From Streptomyces oceani (GTDB lineage: Bacteria; Actinomycetota; Actinomycetes; Streptomycetales; Streptomycetaceae): a stretch of DNA of 64,000 nucleotides. A program made the position numbers and the translations under genes. Positions 23,029 through 31,562 of the stretch are shown here, one piece after another; within the stretch, counting starts at the first letter, position 1, and each line of letters starts with the position of its first letter. Location: contig NZ_LJGU01000152.1 of the NCBI RefSeq assembly GCF_001751245.1, positions 62,001-126,000 on the forward strand, in the 5' to 3' direction. The notes under the pieces are model-generated. The model worked only from the letters and a program-made list of their open reading frames with translations, was not told where the DNA came from and ran no database searches.

Positions 23029-23594
23029 GTGCGCGATGCTAACCGTTCCTGGTGCGGCGCAGCCCGATCTCAACCGGATTCCTCCACGGCCCGAGGCGCC
23101 GGGAGCCGCTACCCAACCGCCAGGGACGAGCTCGTGACGCGCGGTGCTGAAGTCGTCGTAGTCACACGGTGGTTGCTCGTGACGGTGCCCTGGCTCGCGC
23201 GCCTACCGGGCAGCGGTCGCGGCCCGCCGGCCACCTCGGGCTCGTACCTCCGACCAACCGATGCCGTACGTCGACGCGTTCGCGGCTCCTCGCCAGCGCC
23301 ACCCGCGCACCGAACGCCGGTTGGTTCGGGGTGCCGGTGCGACCGGCGGCTGGTACGGTGCGTCGACGGTGATCACGGGGCTGTCGTCCGGCAGGACCTC
23401 ATACCCTGCCAAGCCGCGTTGACCAAGAGCGGCCCGTCATGCCGAACAGCACCGCGATATCACCGCCCGTCACCGGAGTTGTCCGCTTCCCGCGCCGGCC
23501 TTCCGATCTCGCTCCGGAAGTACGCGAGCGCGCGAACGACTGGTCGCAGTGTCCGCCCGGGGACGGGTCACTGGTTCGTCACATGGGGGAAAGC
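23029..23594. other. 566-bp divergent intergenic region, no gene supported
   Basis: This region separates the methyltransferase from the divergent NAD-dependent sugar enzyme. A 69-codon frame on the minus strand (23203-23412) begins with TTG, has no ribosome site and resembles nothing I know. An in-frame extension of the sugar gene runs to 23439 but is compositionally unlike a Rossmann N-terminus. The region presumably holds both promoters and may define the left edge of the polyketide cluster. Confidence 0.5.
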
Positions 23595-24554
23595 ATGTCC
23601 GCAACGCTCGTTTCGAACGGCTGTCATCGTCCGCCCGAGCCCGTCGTGGCCGTCGTCGGCGCCAACGGCTTCCTCGGCGGCAGCCTGATGCGCGCCCTCT
23701 CCAGGGCCGGAGTCGAGGCACGCGGCTACACCAGCGCCGATCCGGCGGTGTGCGGCACCCGGCCCGACCCCGCGCTGTGCCGGGCGGACGTCATCTTCTA
23801 CCTGGCGAGCCGGATCAGCCCGGCGATCGCCGAGCGGGAACCGGAACGGGCCACAGAGGAGATCACCGCCTTCCGGGCGTTCCTCGAGACGCTGCGGGAG
23901 AACCAGCGACGGCCGGTGGTGACGATCGCGGCCTCGGGTGGCACGGTGTATGACCCGGGATGTGAGCCGCCGTTCGACGAGCGGTCACCCGTGCGCCCGA
24001 GCAGCGTCTACGGCAGGGCCAAGCTCGACCAGGAGGACGCCCTGGCCCGCGCGTCCGGTTGGATCGCGCCCGTGGTGCTCCGGCTGTCCAACGTGTACGG
24101 CCCCGGGCAGCGCACCACCGCGGGCTACGGAGTCGTCGGGCACTGGATGAAGGCGCTGCTGGCGGGCGAGCGGCTCCGTATGCTCGGCCACGGCGGGTCA
24201 AGCAGGGACTACGTGCACGTCGACGACGTGGCGAACGCGATGTTCGGCGTGCTCGGCAGGGAGTCCGCGCTGCGTGCGGCGGACCGGCCGACCGTACTGA
24301 ACATCGGCGCCGGCTTCCCGACCTCGCTGGACGACCTGCTCCAGCATCTGGAAGTCACCGTCGGGCGACCGATACCGGTGGAACGCGAGCCGGCACGCTC
24401 GTTCGACCGCAAAAGCGTGTGGCTGGACATCCGGCGCGCGGCGGACGTCCTCGGCTGGCGGCCGGAGGTCGGCATCGCCGAAGGACTCGCGGACACCTGG
24501 GCCTACCACCTGAGCCAGGAGTCCGGCCACGCGCCGGGATCAAACGGCCCGTAG
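23595..24554 (+). CDS. NAD-dependent epimerase/dehydratase, probable NDP-hexose 4-ketoreductase type
   Basis: Product of 319 residues, extended short-chain dehydrogenase. The Rossmann motif is VVAVVGANGFLGGSLMRAL, followed by IAASGGTVYDPG and the catalytic SSVYGRAKLDQEDALAR (Tyr-x3-Lys). LRLSNVYGPGQRT and SSRDYVHVDDVANAM fit nucleotide-sugar enzymes. GGGGGAAAG before ATG 23595 decides the start. It could reduce the 4-keto group of an NDP-6-deoxyhexose or epimerise a sugar. With the neighbouring glycosyltransferase and RebM-like methyltransferase it likely makes the sugar attached to the polyketide. The early sugar genes (nucleotidyltransferase, 4,6-dehydratase) are not in this window. Confidence 0.8.
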   Translation: MSATLVSNGCHRPPEPVVAVVGANGFLGGSLMRALSRAGVEARGYTSADPAVCGTRPDPALCRADVIFYLASRISPAIAEREPERATEEITAFRAFLETLRENQRRPVVTIAASGGTVYDPGCEPPFDERSPVRPSSVYGRAKLDQEDALARASGWIAPVVLRLSNVYGPGQRTTAGYGVVGHWMKALLAGERLRMLGHGGSSRDYVHVDDVANAMFGVLGRESALRAADRPTVLNIGAGFPTSLDDLLQHLEVTVGRPIPVEREPARSFDRKSVWLDIRRAADVLGWRPEVGIAEGLADTWAYHLSQESGHAPGSNGP

Positions 24555-24559
24555 TCGCC

Positions 24560-25468
24560 TCAGTCGGCGGAGGGGCGGCGCAGCACGGCGAGGATCACGC
24601 CGACCGCGGGGTCCTCCTCGATCAGCCAGTGCAGCCGCTTCTCGCCGGGGCCCGCCCGCAGGATCCTCTCGACCTCGGGTGGTACGTCGTTGTGCTTGGC
24701 GTGCTCGTACACCGCCCCGTAGAACCGGTGCGCGGTGTACTTGGTGTGCTGGCTGATGTCGGTGACCTCGGTGATCTCCAGGCCGGCCGCGGAGGCGTAC
24801 GACGGGTAGTCGGCCGCCCGTACCAGCGGAGCCGTGTGCCATGACTCCATGACCCTGTCCAGCGCCGCCTTCTGCACCCTGTCGACCACCGCGCCCTGGA
24901 GTCGCTTCAGGAACGCGGGCTTGGCCTGGTCACCGGACTGCGGGGACCGCTCGACGAAGTCGGTGAGCGACACCGAACCGCCCGGTCGCAGCACCCGCGC
25001 GATCTCCTTGAGTACCTGTGCGCGGTCCGGCATGTGCACGATCGACTCGAGCGCGAGGACGTGGTCGAAGGAGTCGTCCTCGAAGGGCATCTCCAGCGCG
25101 TTCGCCCGCTGGAAACGCGCGCGGTCGGCGCATCCCTCGCGCTCGGCACGGGCGTTGGCCAGTTCGACGTCCCGCTCGCTGATCGAGATCCCGACGAGTT
25201 CGGCACCGGTCCTGGTCGCGAGCCGCACACCCGGCGTGCCGACACCGCACCCGACGTCGAGTACCCGGTCGCCTGGGCCCGCCTCCAGCTTGTCGATCAG
25301 GAGGTCCGACAGCCGTTCCGACGCCTGCTCGAAGGTGCTGTCGTCCTCGGGGCCGGTCCAGTAGCCGTAATGCATGCTACCGCCCTGGAATTGGGCGATC
25401 AGGTCATTGGCCGCGTCGTAGAACGCGCCGACCTCTTCGGGCTTGGGCAGCGCTGTGCCTGTGGTCAT
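24560..25468 (-). CDS. SAM-dependent methyltransferase, RebM/sugar O-methyltransferase-like
   Basis: Product of 302 residues of the methyltransferase 11 / RebM-like group. It starts with the typical LPKPEEVGAFYDAANDLIAQ, then MHYGYWTGPEDDSTFEQASE, motif I DRVLDVGCGVGTPGVRLA, VGISISERDVELANARAE, and motif IV/V DSFDHVLALESIVHMPD with IARVLRPGGSVSLTDFVERS. Such enzymes O-methylate deoxysugar hydroxyls on glycosylated natural products, or small metabolites. The ATG at 25468 has GGGGGAG about 6 nt upstream. It is convergent with the sugar reductase (5-bp gap) and divergent from the glycosyltransferase, which supports sugar O-methylation as its role. Confidence 0.82.
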   Translation of the reverse strand: MTTGTALPKPEEVGAFYDAANDLIAQFQGGSMHYGYWTGPEDDSTFEQASERLSDLLIDKLEAGPGDRVLDVGCGVGTPGVRLATRTGAELVGISISERDVELANARAEREGCADRARFQRANALEMPFEDDSFDHVLALESIVHMPDRAQVLKEIARVLRPGGSVSLTDFVERSPQSGDQAKPAFLKRLQGAVVDRVQKAALDRVMESWHTAPLVRAADYPSYASAAGLEITEVTDISQHTKYTAHRFYGAVYEHAKHNDVPPEVERILRAGPGEKRLHWLIEEDPAVGVILAVLRRPSAD

Positions 25469-25742
25469 CCGGACTCCCCCTGCGGTCACCGTTTACGAGG
25501 GCGAACGCTACCAGCGGCCCTGTCCGTTGGACAGCGACCGACGGGCCCACCACCTTCCGGGACGGGGCGGGCGATCTCCCGTGATCTTCCGCCGCGCGCG
25601 GACATCACGCGTAGTCTGTGGCCCAGAAGTCTGGGAGGGCGCGCTTCTCACACCGCCGATGCGCCCGAGCCCGAAGCCGTCGAAGGTCCTTCCAGGCCGC
25701 GTAGTCATCACTCCGCCGAACCGACCCGAGGAAAGCCCTCTC

Positions 25743-27011
25743 ATGCGTGTGCTTCTCACTGTCAATCCGGAAAAGAACATATTCATGTACCTCGTGCCGC
25801 TGGCGTGGTCGCTGCGCACGGCGGGACACGAGGTGCTCGTCGCCAGCCAACCGCGCTTCGCCGACACGATCACCCAGGCGGGGCTCACGGCCGTGCCCGT
25901 GGGGGGCGACTTCGACAAGTGGCAGTGGGGCCGCCAGGCCCCGGAGTTGCTCGAGTCGATCCGGCCCGGTCTCACCCCGCCGTGGGACGTCGCCGAGGAC
26001 CCGGAGGGCACGACCTGGGAACACACGCTGCAGAGCCACAAGGCCGCGGTGGAGGGCGCGCACGAGGGTGAAGCGGCCGCGGTGATCGACGACCTGGTGG
26101 CGTTCGCCCACCACTGGAAGCCGGACCTGGTGGTGTGGGACTCCTTCAGCTACATCGGCCCGATCACGGCCAAGGCGTGCGGTGCGGCGCACGCTCGGGT
26201 GGTCTTCGGTGCCGACGTGTTCGGTACGACCCGCGACATCTACCAGCGGCTGAAGGCACAGCAGCCCGAGGCGGAGCGGGAGGACCCGCTGGCTGACTGG
26301 CTGGGCGGCCACGCGCGCAGGTTCGGCGCCGAGTTCAGCGAGGACATGACGACCGGTCACGTCACGATCGACCAGTTCCCGCCCAGCCTGCAGCTCGGCA
26401 CCGATCGGGACGTGCTGCAGACGCAGTTCATCGGCTACGGCGGCCCGGCCGTCGTACCGGAGTGGCTGAAGAAGGCTCCGGAGCGCCCACGGGTCGGGAT
26501 GACCCTGGGACTGACCGCGACCGAGGTCTTCAACGGATACAACATCCCGCTCTCCGAGATCTTCGACTCGGTGGCCGAGTTGGACGTCGAGCTGGTCGCG
26601 ACCATCGCCCAGAGCCAGCAGGAGAAGCTGGGGAACGTCCCGGACAACGTCCGCCTCGTCCCGTACGTGCCGTGGCACGCCATCGCCCCCACCTGCAGCG
26701 CCGTCATCCACCACGCGGGCGCCGCGACCCTCGCCACCACCGCGCGTCACCCGGTGCCTCAGCTGTCCCTGCACTTCCACTTCGACCAGCCGATCCTGGC
26801 GCGCAAGCTGGCCGAGCAGGGCGCCGGCCTGGAGATCCACACCACCCAGGCCACCGGGCAGAACATCAGGGAGAGCGTGCACCGCCTGCTGACCGAACCC
26901 CGGTTCGTCCAGCAGGCGTCGGCCCTACGCGACGAGATTCTGGGCGCCCCCTCGCTCAACGAACTCGTGCCGCGGCTGGAGGAGGTCGCGGTCAAGTACC
27001 GCGCGGGCTGA
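25743..27011 (+). CDS. Macrolide-type glycosyltransferase (GT1, EryCIII/DesVII-like)
   Basis: Product of 422 residues, GT-B fold. The N-terminal acceptor domain starts MRVLLTVNPEKNIFMYLVPL and has VVWDSFSYIGPITAKACGAA, close to activator-dependent macrolide glycosyltransferases. The donor site reads VIHHAGAATLATTARHPVPQL; most relatives have HHGGAGT, so two Gly positions are Ala here. LHFHFDQPILARKLAEQGAG is the donor-sugar loop. GAGGAAAG lies 7 nt before ATG 25743. It would attach an NDP-deoxysugar to the polyketide aglycone. DesVII/EryCIII enzymes need a P450-like helper without heme Cys. The only P450 nearby keeps its Cys, so either a helper lies elsewhere or none is needed. Confidence 0.85.
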   Translation: MRVLLTVNPEKNIFMYLVPLAWSLRTAGHEVLVASQPRFADTITQAGLTAVPVGGDFDKWQWGRQAPELLESIRPGLTPPWDVAEDPEGTTWEHTLQSHKAAVEGAHEGEAAAVIDDLVAFAHHWKPDLVVWDSFSYIGPITAKACGAAHARVVFGADVFGTTRDIYQRLKAQQPEAEREDPLADWLGGHARRFGAEFSEDMTTGHVTIDQFPPSLQLGTDRDVLQTQFIGYGGPAVVPEWLKKAPERPRVGMTLGLTATEVFNGYNIPLSEIFDSVAELDVELVATIAQSQQEKLGNVPDNVRLVPYVPWHAIAPTCSAVIHHAGAATLATTARHPVPQLSLHFHFDQPILARKLAEQGAGLEIHTTQATGQNIRESVHRLLTEPRFVQQASALRDEILGAPSLNELVPRLEEVAVKYRAG

Positions 27012-27019
27012 CTGCCGCC

Positions 27020-27061
27020 GGTGGTGTCGGGTCCGCGTTCCCGTACGGACCCGGCACCACC
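27020..27061. terminator. Strong bidirectional hairpin between glycosyltransferase and P450
   Basis: The 16-nt arm GGTGGTGTCGGGTCCG (27020-27035) pairs with CGGACCCGGCACCACC (27046-27061), one G-U wobble, loop 10 nt. It sits in the 80-bp gap between the convergent glycosyltransferase and the leftward PKS operon, so it probably ends transcription from both sides. Confidence 0.7.
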
Positions 27062-27091
27062 GTGTCGGGGCGATATCGCCTCTCGCCGGGG

Positions 27092-28312
27092 CTATCCCGC
27101 GCTGACGCGAACCGGCAAACCGCTGAGCGCCCGCAGCACCGTGCCCGGCTTCCAGCTCAGCTCCGACTCGTCGACGTCCAGCCGGATCTCGGGGAACCGC
27201 TCGAGCAGGCGACCGAACGCGATCTCGGCCTCCAACCGGGCCAGCGGGGCGCCGACGCAGTAGTGGATGCCGTGCCCGAACGCCAGGTGACCGCCGGTCT
27301 CCCGGGTGATGTCCAGCTCGTCACCGTCCGGGAACTGGGCCTCGTCCCGGTTGGCGGAGGCGATGGCGACCACCACCAGTTGGTTCTCCGGGATGACGAC
27401 CCCGCCCAGCTCGACCGGTTCCGTGGTGAACCGCAGTGAGGCGGTGTTGACCGGGCCCTCGTACCGCAGGAACTCCTCGACGGCGCCCGGCAGGAGGGAG
27501 TGGTCGGCGCGCAGCGCGGCGAGTTGGTCCGGGTGGCGCAGCAGGGCGAGCATGCCGTTGCCGATGAGGTTGACCGTGGTCTCGTGGCCGGCGACCAGCA
27601 GCAGGAAGGCCATCGACACCAGTTCCTGGGCGCTGAGCTTGTCGTCCCCGTCGCTGGCGTGCACCAGGTCGGTGAGCAGGTCCTCGGAGGGGGTGTCGCG
27701 TTTGCTCGCGACCAGCTCGTCCAGGTAGCCCAGCAGGGCGGGCGTGGCTTCGGCCATCCGTTCGGCGTCGCCGGACAACTGCGCCGTGACCCAACCGTGG
27801 AACCGCTCCTGGTCGAGCGGCGGTACCCCGAGCAGCTCGCAGATCACCGAGATCGGCAGCGGCGCCGCGTACGCGCTCATCAGGTCCACCCGGCCCGCGC
27901 GCTCCATCTCGTCGAGCAGCTCCGCGGTGATCTCCTCGATCCGGGGACGGAGCCGCTCCACCGCCCGTGCGGTGAACACCTTGTTGACCAACTTGCGCAG
28001 GCGCGTGTGGACCGGCGGGTCGGAGTTGAGCATGTGTGCCGACAGCTCGGTGGCGAACATCAGCCGCGCCTCCTCGCTGTCGGTGTTCTGCTCGATCACC
28101 TTCTGCCCGACCTCGACGTTCTTCGACAGCTTGGCGCTGCTCAACGCGGGGCGGGCGTCCTCGTGACGGGTCACCATCCACACGCTGAGCCCGCCCGGCG
28201 CGGTCACCTTGCTGACCGGCGCCTCCGCCCGCATGGTGCTGTAACGCAGGTGCGGGTTCTGCTCGAACGCCACCTGCTCGTCCACGCTCGGCATCGGACT
28301 GGCCTCACTCAT
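27092..28312 (-). CDS. Cytochrome P450 (CYP105/CYP107-like bacterial class)
   Basis: Product of 406 residues, a soluble bacterial P450. I-helix oxygen-binding motif is LLVAGHETTVNLIGNG, the K-helix has EEFLRYEGPVNTASLRFTTE (Glu-x2-Arg), and the heme loop is LAFGHGIHYCVGAPLAR with thiolate Cys352. All catalytic elements are present, so it is an active oxygenase rather than a glycosyltransferase helper. The ATG at 28312 has GAGGAG 8 nt upstream. It is the most downstream gene of the leftward polyketide operon, 63 bp after the acyl-hydrolase gene. It likely hydroxylates or epoxidises the polyketide; the position cannot be predicted. Confidence 0.88.
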   Translation of the reverse strand: MSEASPMPSVDEQVAFEQNPHLRYSTMRAEAPVSKVTAPGGLSVWMVTRHEDARPALSSAKLSKNVEVGQKVIEQNTDSEEARLMFATELSAHMLNSDPPVHTRLRKLVNKVFTARAVERLRPRIEEITAELLDEMERAGRVDLMSAYAAPLPISVICELLGVPPLDQERFHGWVTAQLSGDAERMAEATPALLGYLDELVASKRDTPSEDLLTDLVHASDGDDKLSAQELVSMAFLLLVAGHETTVNLIGNGMLALLRHPDQLAALRADHSLLPGAVEEFLRYEGPVNTASLRFTTEPVELGGVVIPENQLVVVAIASANRDEAQFPDGDELDITRETGGHLAFGHGIHYCVGAPLARLEAEIAFGRLLERFPEIRLDVDESELSWKPGTVLRALSGLPVRVSAG

Positions 28313-28375
28313 CCGTACAACTCCTCGATTCTCTGTGGACATCGGCACAACACGACGAGACCGCGGCCCCGGGCG

Positions 28376-29341
28376 TCACAGTGCCGTCATGAACGCCCGG
28401 AAATCGGTCATCGACTTCACGTCGTTGCCGAACCGGTTGACGGTGCTCACCTGGGAGGAGCCGTCTCCCCGTGCGGTGATGTACTTCACGAAAGTGGCAA
28501 GCGTGGCGCTGGGGCCGAGATCGGCGAACGTCGCGCCGCCCGCCGCGGTCATCTTCTCGACGGCACGGGAGAACTGCACCGGCTGTCGTACGGCCGCCCA
28601 TACGCCGTCCACCGACAGCGCGTCGACCCGGTCCGCCGTGGCGGACGAGATGATCGGGATCTGCGGCGGGGCGAAGCTCAACACGTCCATGAGGCGCCGG
28701 GCCTGCTCCTCGACGGGGTCGATCAGTGCCGTGTGCACGCCGTAGTCGACGGGCAGCCGCTGCGAGAGGATCTGCTCCGCATCCAGTGCGCGCTCCAGTT
28801 CGTCGACGTCTGCGGAGCGCCCACTGACGACGAAGTTCCCGTCGAAATTGCGTGCCGTGACCCAACAGTCCGTGAACAGGGGCGCGTGCGTCCGCAGCAG
28901 GTCGGCGGAGCCGACGATCGCCAACATGCCGCAGCGCGGTGTCCGTTGCTCCAGCAGGCGCCCGAACTCCACCGCGAAGCAGACGCCGTCCTCCAGGGGG
29001 AGGGCCTCCGCCACCACTGCCGCGCTGATCTCCCCCAGGCTGTAGCCGAGGAGGAAGTCGGGCTGGTACCCGAGTTCCTGGACGACCCGGGTCAGGCTGT
29101 ACTCCACGCACACCAACGCCGCGCTGGAGTCCGGCAGGGAGTCGAACGGGTCGCTCCTGTCCCGCCGGGGATCGAAGATCGTGTCCAGCAGCGACTTGCC
29201 GATGATCGGCGAGGCGATCTCGTCGCAGTGCTCCATCCACAGCCGATAACGCGGGTTCCGCTCGTACAGTTCGCGTGTCATGTGGAAGTACTGGGAGCCC
29301 TGTCCCGAGTACATGAAGACGAGGGGTTCGGTCATCGCCAC
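28376..29341 (-). CDS. Trans-acting acyltransferase homologue, probable acyl hydrolase (proofreading)
   Basis: Product of 321 residues with a FabD-like fold: FMYSGQGSQYFHMTR at the N-terminus and the nucleophile elbow LLGYSLGEISAA (Ser101). The Arg that binds the malonyl carboxylate in true malonyltransferases (25 residues after the Ser) is Phe126 here (AVEFGRLLEQ). The His motif is DYGVHTALID (His203) rather than GAFHS. These two changes are typical of the PedC-type acyl hydrolases that remove stalled or wrong acyl groups from trans-AT modules. It overlaps the neighbouring KS gene by 10 bp. An AT for another substrate is the alternative. Confidence 0.75.
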   Translation of the reverse strand: MAMTEPLVFMYSGQGSQYFHMTRELYERNPRYRLWMEHCDEIASPIIGKSLLDTIFDPRRDRSDPFDSLPDSSAALVCVEYSLTRVVQELGYQPDFLLGYSLGEISAAVVAEALPLEDGVCFAVEFGRLLEQRTPRCGMLAIVGSADLLRTHAPLFTDCWVTARNFDGNFVVSGRSADVDELERALDAEQILSQRLPVDYGVHTALIDPVEEQARRLMDVLSFAPPQIPIISSATADRVDALSVDGVWAAVRQPVQFSRAVEKMTAAGGATFADLGPSATLATFVKYITARGDGSSQVSTVNRFGNDVKSMTDFRAFMTAL

Positions 29342-30576
29342 TTCCCCAGACAGATCGCCGAGCTCAGGCCGCCGAAACCCATGCTGAGGCTGAGCGCGGT
29401 CTCGAACGGGAACGGCAGCGCCGCCTGCCGTACCCAGCGGAACGAGGGGTCCACCGGATCCACGAGATTGCGGGTGGGGTGTAGCCGCCGCTCCCGCATC
29501 TGCAGCAGCGTCGCGACCACCTCCACCGCGCCGGCCGCGCTCAGACCGTGCCCGGTGATCGACTTGGTGGCGTTGATCCGCGCGTCGCCCAGCCCGCTCT
29601 CGCGGAGGGCGCGGAGCTCGGTCTCGTCACCGATCAGCGAGCCGGTCCCGTGCGGGTTGACGTACTCGACATCGCCCGCCGGCAGGCCGGCCTCCGCCAA
29701 CGCTCCCTCGATGACGCTGATCTCCCCCGCCAGGGAGGGATCCGGGTCCCGGTTGCCGTCCACCGCGGTGGCCAGACCGAGGACCCGGGCGTACGGCTCG
29801 GGGTGCCGCCGGGCGCCCTCCCGCTCCACGACCACGGCACCGCACGCCTCACCGAAGAGGAATCCGTCCCGCTGTCGGTCGAACGGCCGGCACGCCGCGC
29901 CCGGGTCGTCGGCGAACCGGTGCGAGCCCATGGCCCCCATGGCCGAGAACGCCTGACACTCCCAGTACGACAGGTCCATCAACGCCCCCAGGGCCACGCA
30001 CACGTCGACCTGCCCCGACCGCACCGCCCACACGGCCTGCAGTACGGCGAGCAGACCACTGGCAGAGGCACCGCCCAGGGTGTGGGCGAAGCCGCGGATG
30101 GGGAACCGCTCGGTGCAGATCCCGCACAGATCGGTGTCCATGAAGGTCAGGCCGTACGTCGGGCGCAGGTACGCGGGCTGGTCGGCGTGCCGGGCATGGA
30201 GCCGTGTCAACTCCCGCTGCTGGACGTTGGAGCCGCCGACGACCAGGCCGATACGCGCAGGGTCGGCGTCGTCCAGGCCCGCCTCCCGCCACGCCTCGTC
30301 GAGCGTCAGCACGGCGGCGTGCGCCGACAACGACGCGGTCCGCAGCGTCCTTGCCCGGACTCCCTCGGGCACGGGCAGCTCCGAGAGTTCTGCCCCCAGG
30401 AACGGCGCCTCCGGGTCCGCTGTCGGAGCCGACCGGCCGGGCCGGCGCAGCGGAGCGAAGGCGTGCCGACCCTCGAAGAGCGCGGAGGCGAACTCCTTCT
30501 TGCCCTGGCCCACGGCGGCGGTGACACCGAGGCCGGTGATCACCGCGTCGTGCCGGTCAGGCAGTCGACTTGTCAT
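29332..30576 (-). CDS. Stand-alone decarboxylating ketosynthase of beta-branching cassette
   Basis: Product of 414 residues, KAS II-like thiolase fold. The usual active-site Cys is replaced: FAHTLGGASASGLLAV has Ser171 where FabF has Cys. Both catalytic His remain (YVNPHGTGSLIGDETE and TKSITGHGLSAAG). Such Cys-to-Ser KSs in HMG-CoA-synthase cassettes decarboxylate malonyl-ACP to acetyl-ACP and do not elongate. It lies directly beside the donor ACP (overlap 20 bp) and the two crotonases. The ribosome site is weak, consistent with translational coupling to the ACP gene. Confidence 0.87.
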   Translation of the reverse strand: MTSRLPDRHDAVITGLGVTAAVGQGKKEFASALFEGRHAFAPLRRPGRSAPTADPEAPFLGAELSELPVPEGVRARTLRTASLSAHAAVLTLDEAWREAGLDDADPARIGLVVGGSNVQQRELTRLHARHADQPAYLRPTYGLTFMDTDLCGICTERFPIRGFAHTLGGASASGLLAVLQAVWAVRSGQVDVCVALGALMDLSYWECQAFSAMGAMGSHRFADDPGAACRPFDRQRDGFLFGEACGAVVVEREGARRHPEPYARVLGLATAVDGNRDPDPSLAGEISVIEGALAEAGLPAGDVEYVNPHGTGSLIGDETELRALRESGLGDARINATKSITGHGLSAAGAVEVVATLLQMRERRLHPTRNLVDPVDPSFRWVRQAALPFPFETALSLSMGFGGLSSAICLGKWR

Positions 30577-30802
30577 GGATGAGCTTCGCCAGTTCCCCTA
30601 TGTTGTTCGCACCGGCCAGCTCGGCCAGCGGAGTGCTCACCGACAACGCTTCCAGCGTCATCATGATGATGTCCGCCCGATCCATGGAGTTGGCGCCCAA
30701 CTCCCGTAGTGAGTCGGTGGCCTCGAAGGTGTGGCCGTCGAGTTCCGGTACGACCTCGCGCGTGTGCTTGACGACCAGGTCGAACACTTCTTGATGGGAC
30801 AT
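30557..30802 (-). CDS. Donor acyl carrier protein for beta-branching
   Basis: Product of 81 residues, one ACP domain. The phosphopantetheine site is LGANSMDRADIIMM with Ser39. In beta-branching the acetyl unit on this ACP is condensed by the HCS onto the beta-keto group of the growing chain. Asn rather than Asp before the Ser (ANSMDR) is common for this small group. It is placed between ECH2 (4-bp gap) and the decarboxylating KS (overlap 20 bp), the standard cassette setting. Confidence 0.87.
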   Translation of the reverse strand: MSHQEVFDLVVKHTREVVPELDGHTFEATDSLRELGANSMDRADIIMMTLEALSVSTPLAELAGANNIGELAKLIHDKSTA

Positions 30803-30806
30803 TTCG

Positions 30807-31559
30807 TCAACTGCCTAGGTAGCGGGATTGGATGAGTTCTCGGACTTCGGGTTGGTGGAAGGTCTTCTCGTGCATCGCCACCTCGCGCTCGATGTAGGAC
30901 GGGAGTTGAGTCCGCAAGTCCGACACGAGGTGGTCCTTCAGGGTGACGAGGGACACCCGTGGCTTCTCGGCGAGGTTCTCCGCCAGCTCCACCGCGTACG
31001 GCAGAACCTCCGCGCGCCGCAGGACGGGAAACGGGACCCCGCGCTCCTTCAGGTCACGCCCGTAGTAGGTCCTCGCGGACAGCAGCATCTCCTGCCCCAG
31101 GCTGGAGCCGAGCTTCCTGGGAAGGATCAGCGTGGCGCCCATCCCGGGGGTGAACCCGTACTGCATGAAGTTCGTCGTGTAGACGCTCTCCTGGCTGAGG
31201 ACGACGAAGTCGGCGAACAGCCCCATGGCGAATCCGCCACCGATGCCGTGGCCCTGCATCGCGGAGACGACCGGGACGGGGCAGTCCAGGGCCAGCCCGT
31301 AGATGTTCGAGTCGGTGAAGCTGATCTTGCGGTCCTGGATCTGCAGCAGGCTCTCCTTGGTGCCGCCGCTGGCGAAGTAGTTCTCGTAGCCGGTGAGGAC
31401 GACGGCCTTGCACTGCCCGTCGGCCCGTACCCGCTCGAACGCCTCGCTCAGACCGGTGATGAGCCGGCCGGAGAAGGTGTTCTTGTGTTCCCGGTCCTGC
31501 ATGGTGATCTGGACCACGTGGGCCCCGAGCTTCGTGTAGCCCACCGGTTCGTCCGACAC
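30807..31559 (-). CDS. ECH2-type crotonase (decarboxylase) of beta-branching
   Basis: Product of 250 residues, crotonase fold, like PksI/CurF-ECH2. The first oxyanion region reads ENYFASGGTKESLLQIQDRK, the second QGHGIGGGFAMGLFADF, and the later part TNFMQYGFTPGMGATLILPR. It decarboxylates the 3-methylglutaconyl intermediate produced by ECH1 to give the beta-methyl (or exomethylene) branch. GTG start with a GAGGAGGAG ribosome site located in the end of the ECH1 gene. It follows that gene by 3 bp. Confidence 0.85.
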   Translation of the reverse strand: MSDEPVGYTKLGAHVVQITMQDREHKNTFSGRLITGLSEAFERVRADGQCKAVVLTGYENYFASGGTKESLLQIQDRKISFTDSNIYGLALDCPVPVVSAMQGHGIGGGFAMGLFADFVVLSQESVYTTNFMQYGFTPGMGATLILPRKLGSSLGQEMLLSARTYYGRDLKERGVPFPVLRRAEVLPYAVELAENLAEKPRVSLVTLKDHLVSDLRTQLPSYIEREVAMHEKTFHQPEVRELIQSRYLGS

Positions 31560-31562
31560 GCG

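Noticed and set aside
23203..23412. 69-codon frame on the minus strand in the methyltransferase/sugar-gene gap
   Set aside because: It starts with TTG, has no ribosome site, and its sequence is Arg/Ala-rich without recognisable features. Not enough to call a gene.
27092..28312. P450 gene as a DesVIII/EryCII-type helper for the glycosyltransferase
   Set aside because: Such helpers lack the heme Cys. This protein has FGHGIHYC with Cys352 and an intact AGHETT oxygen-binding motif, so it is a functional oxygenase.
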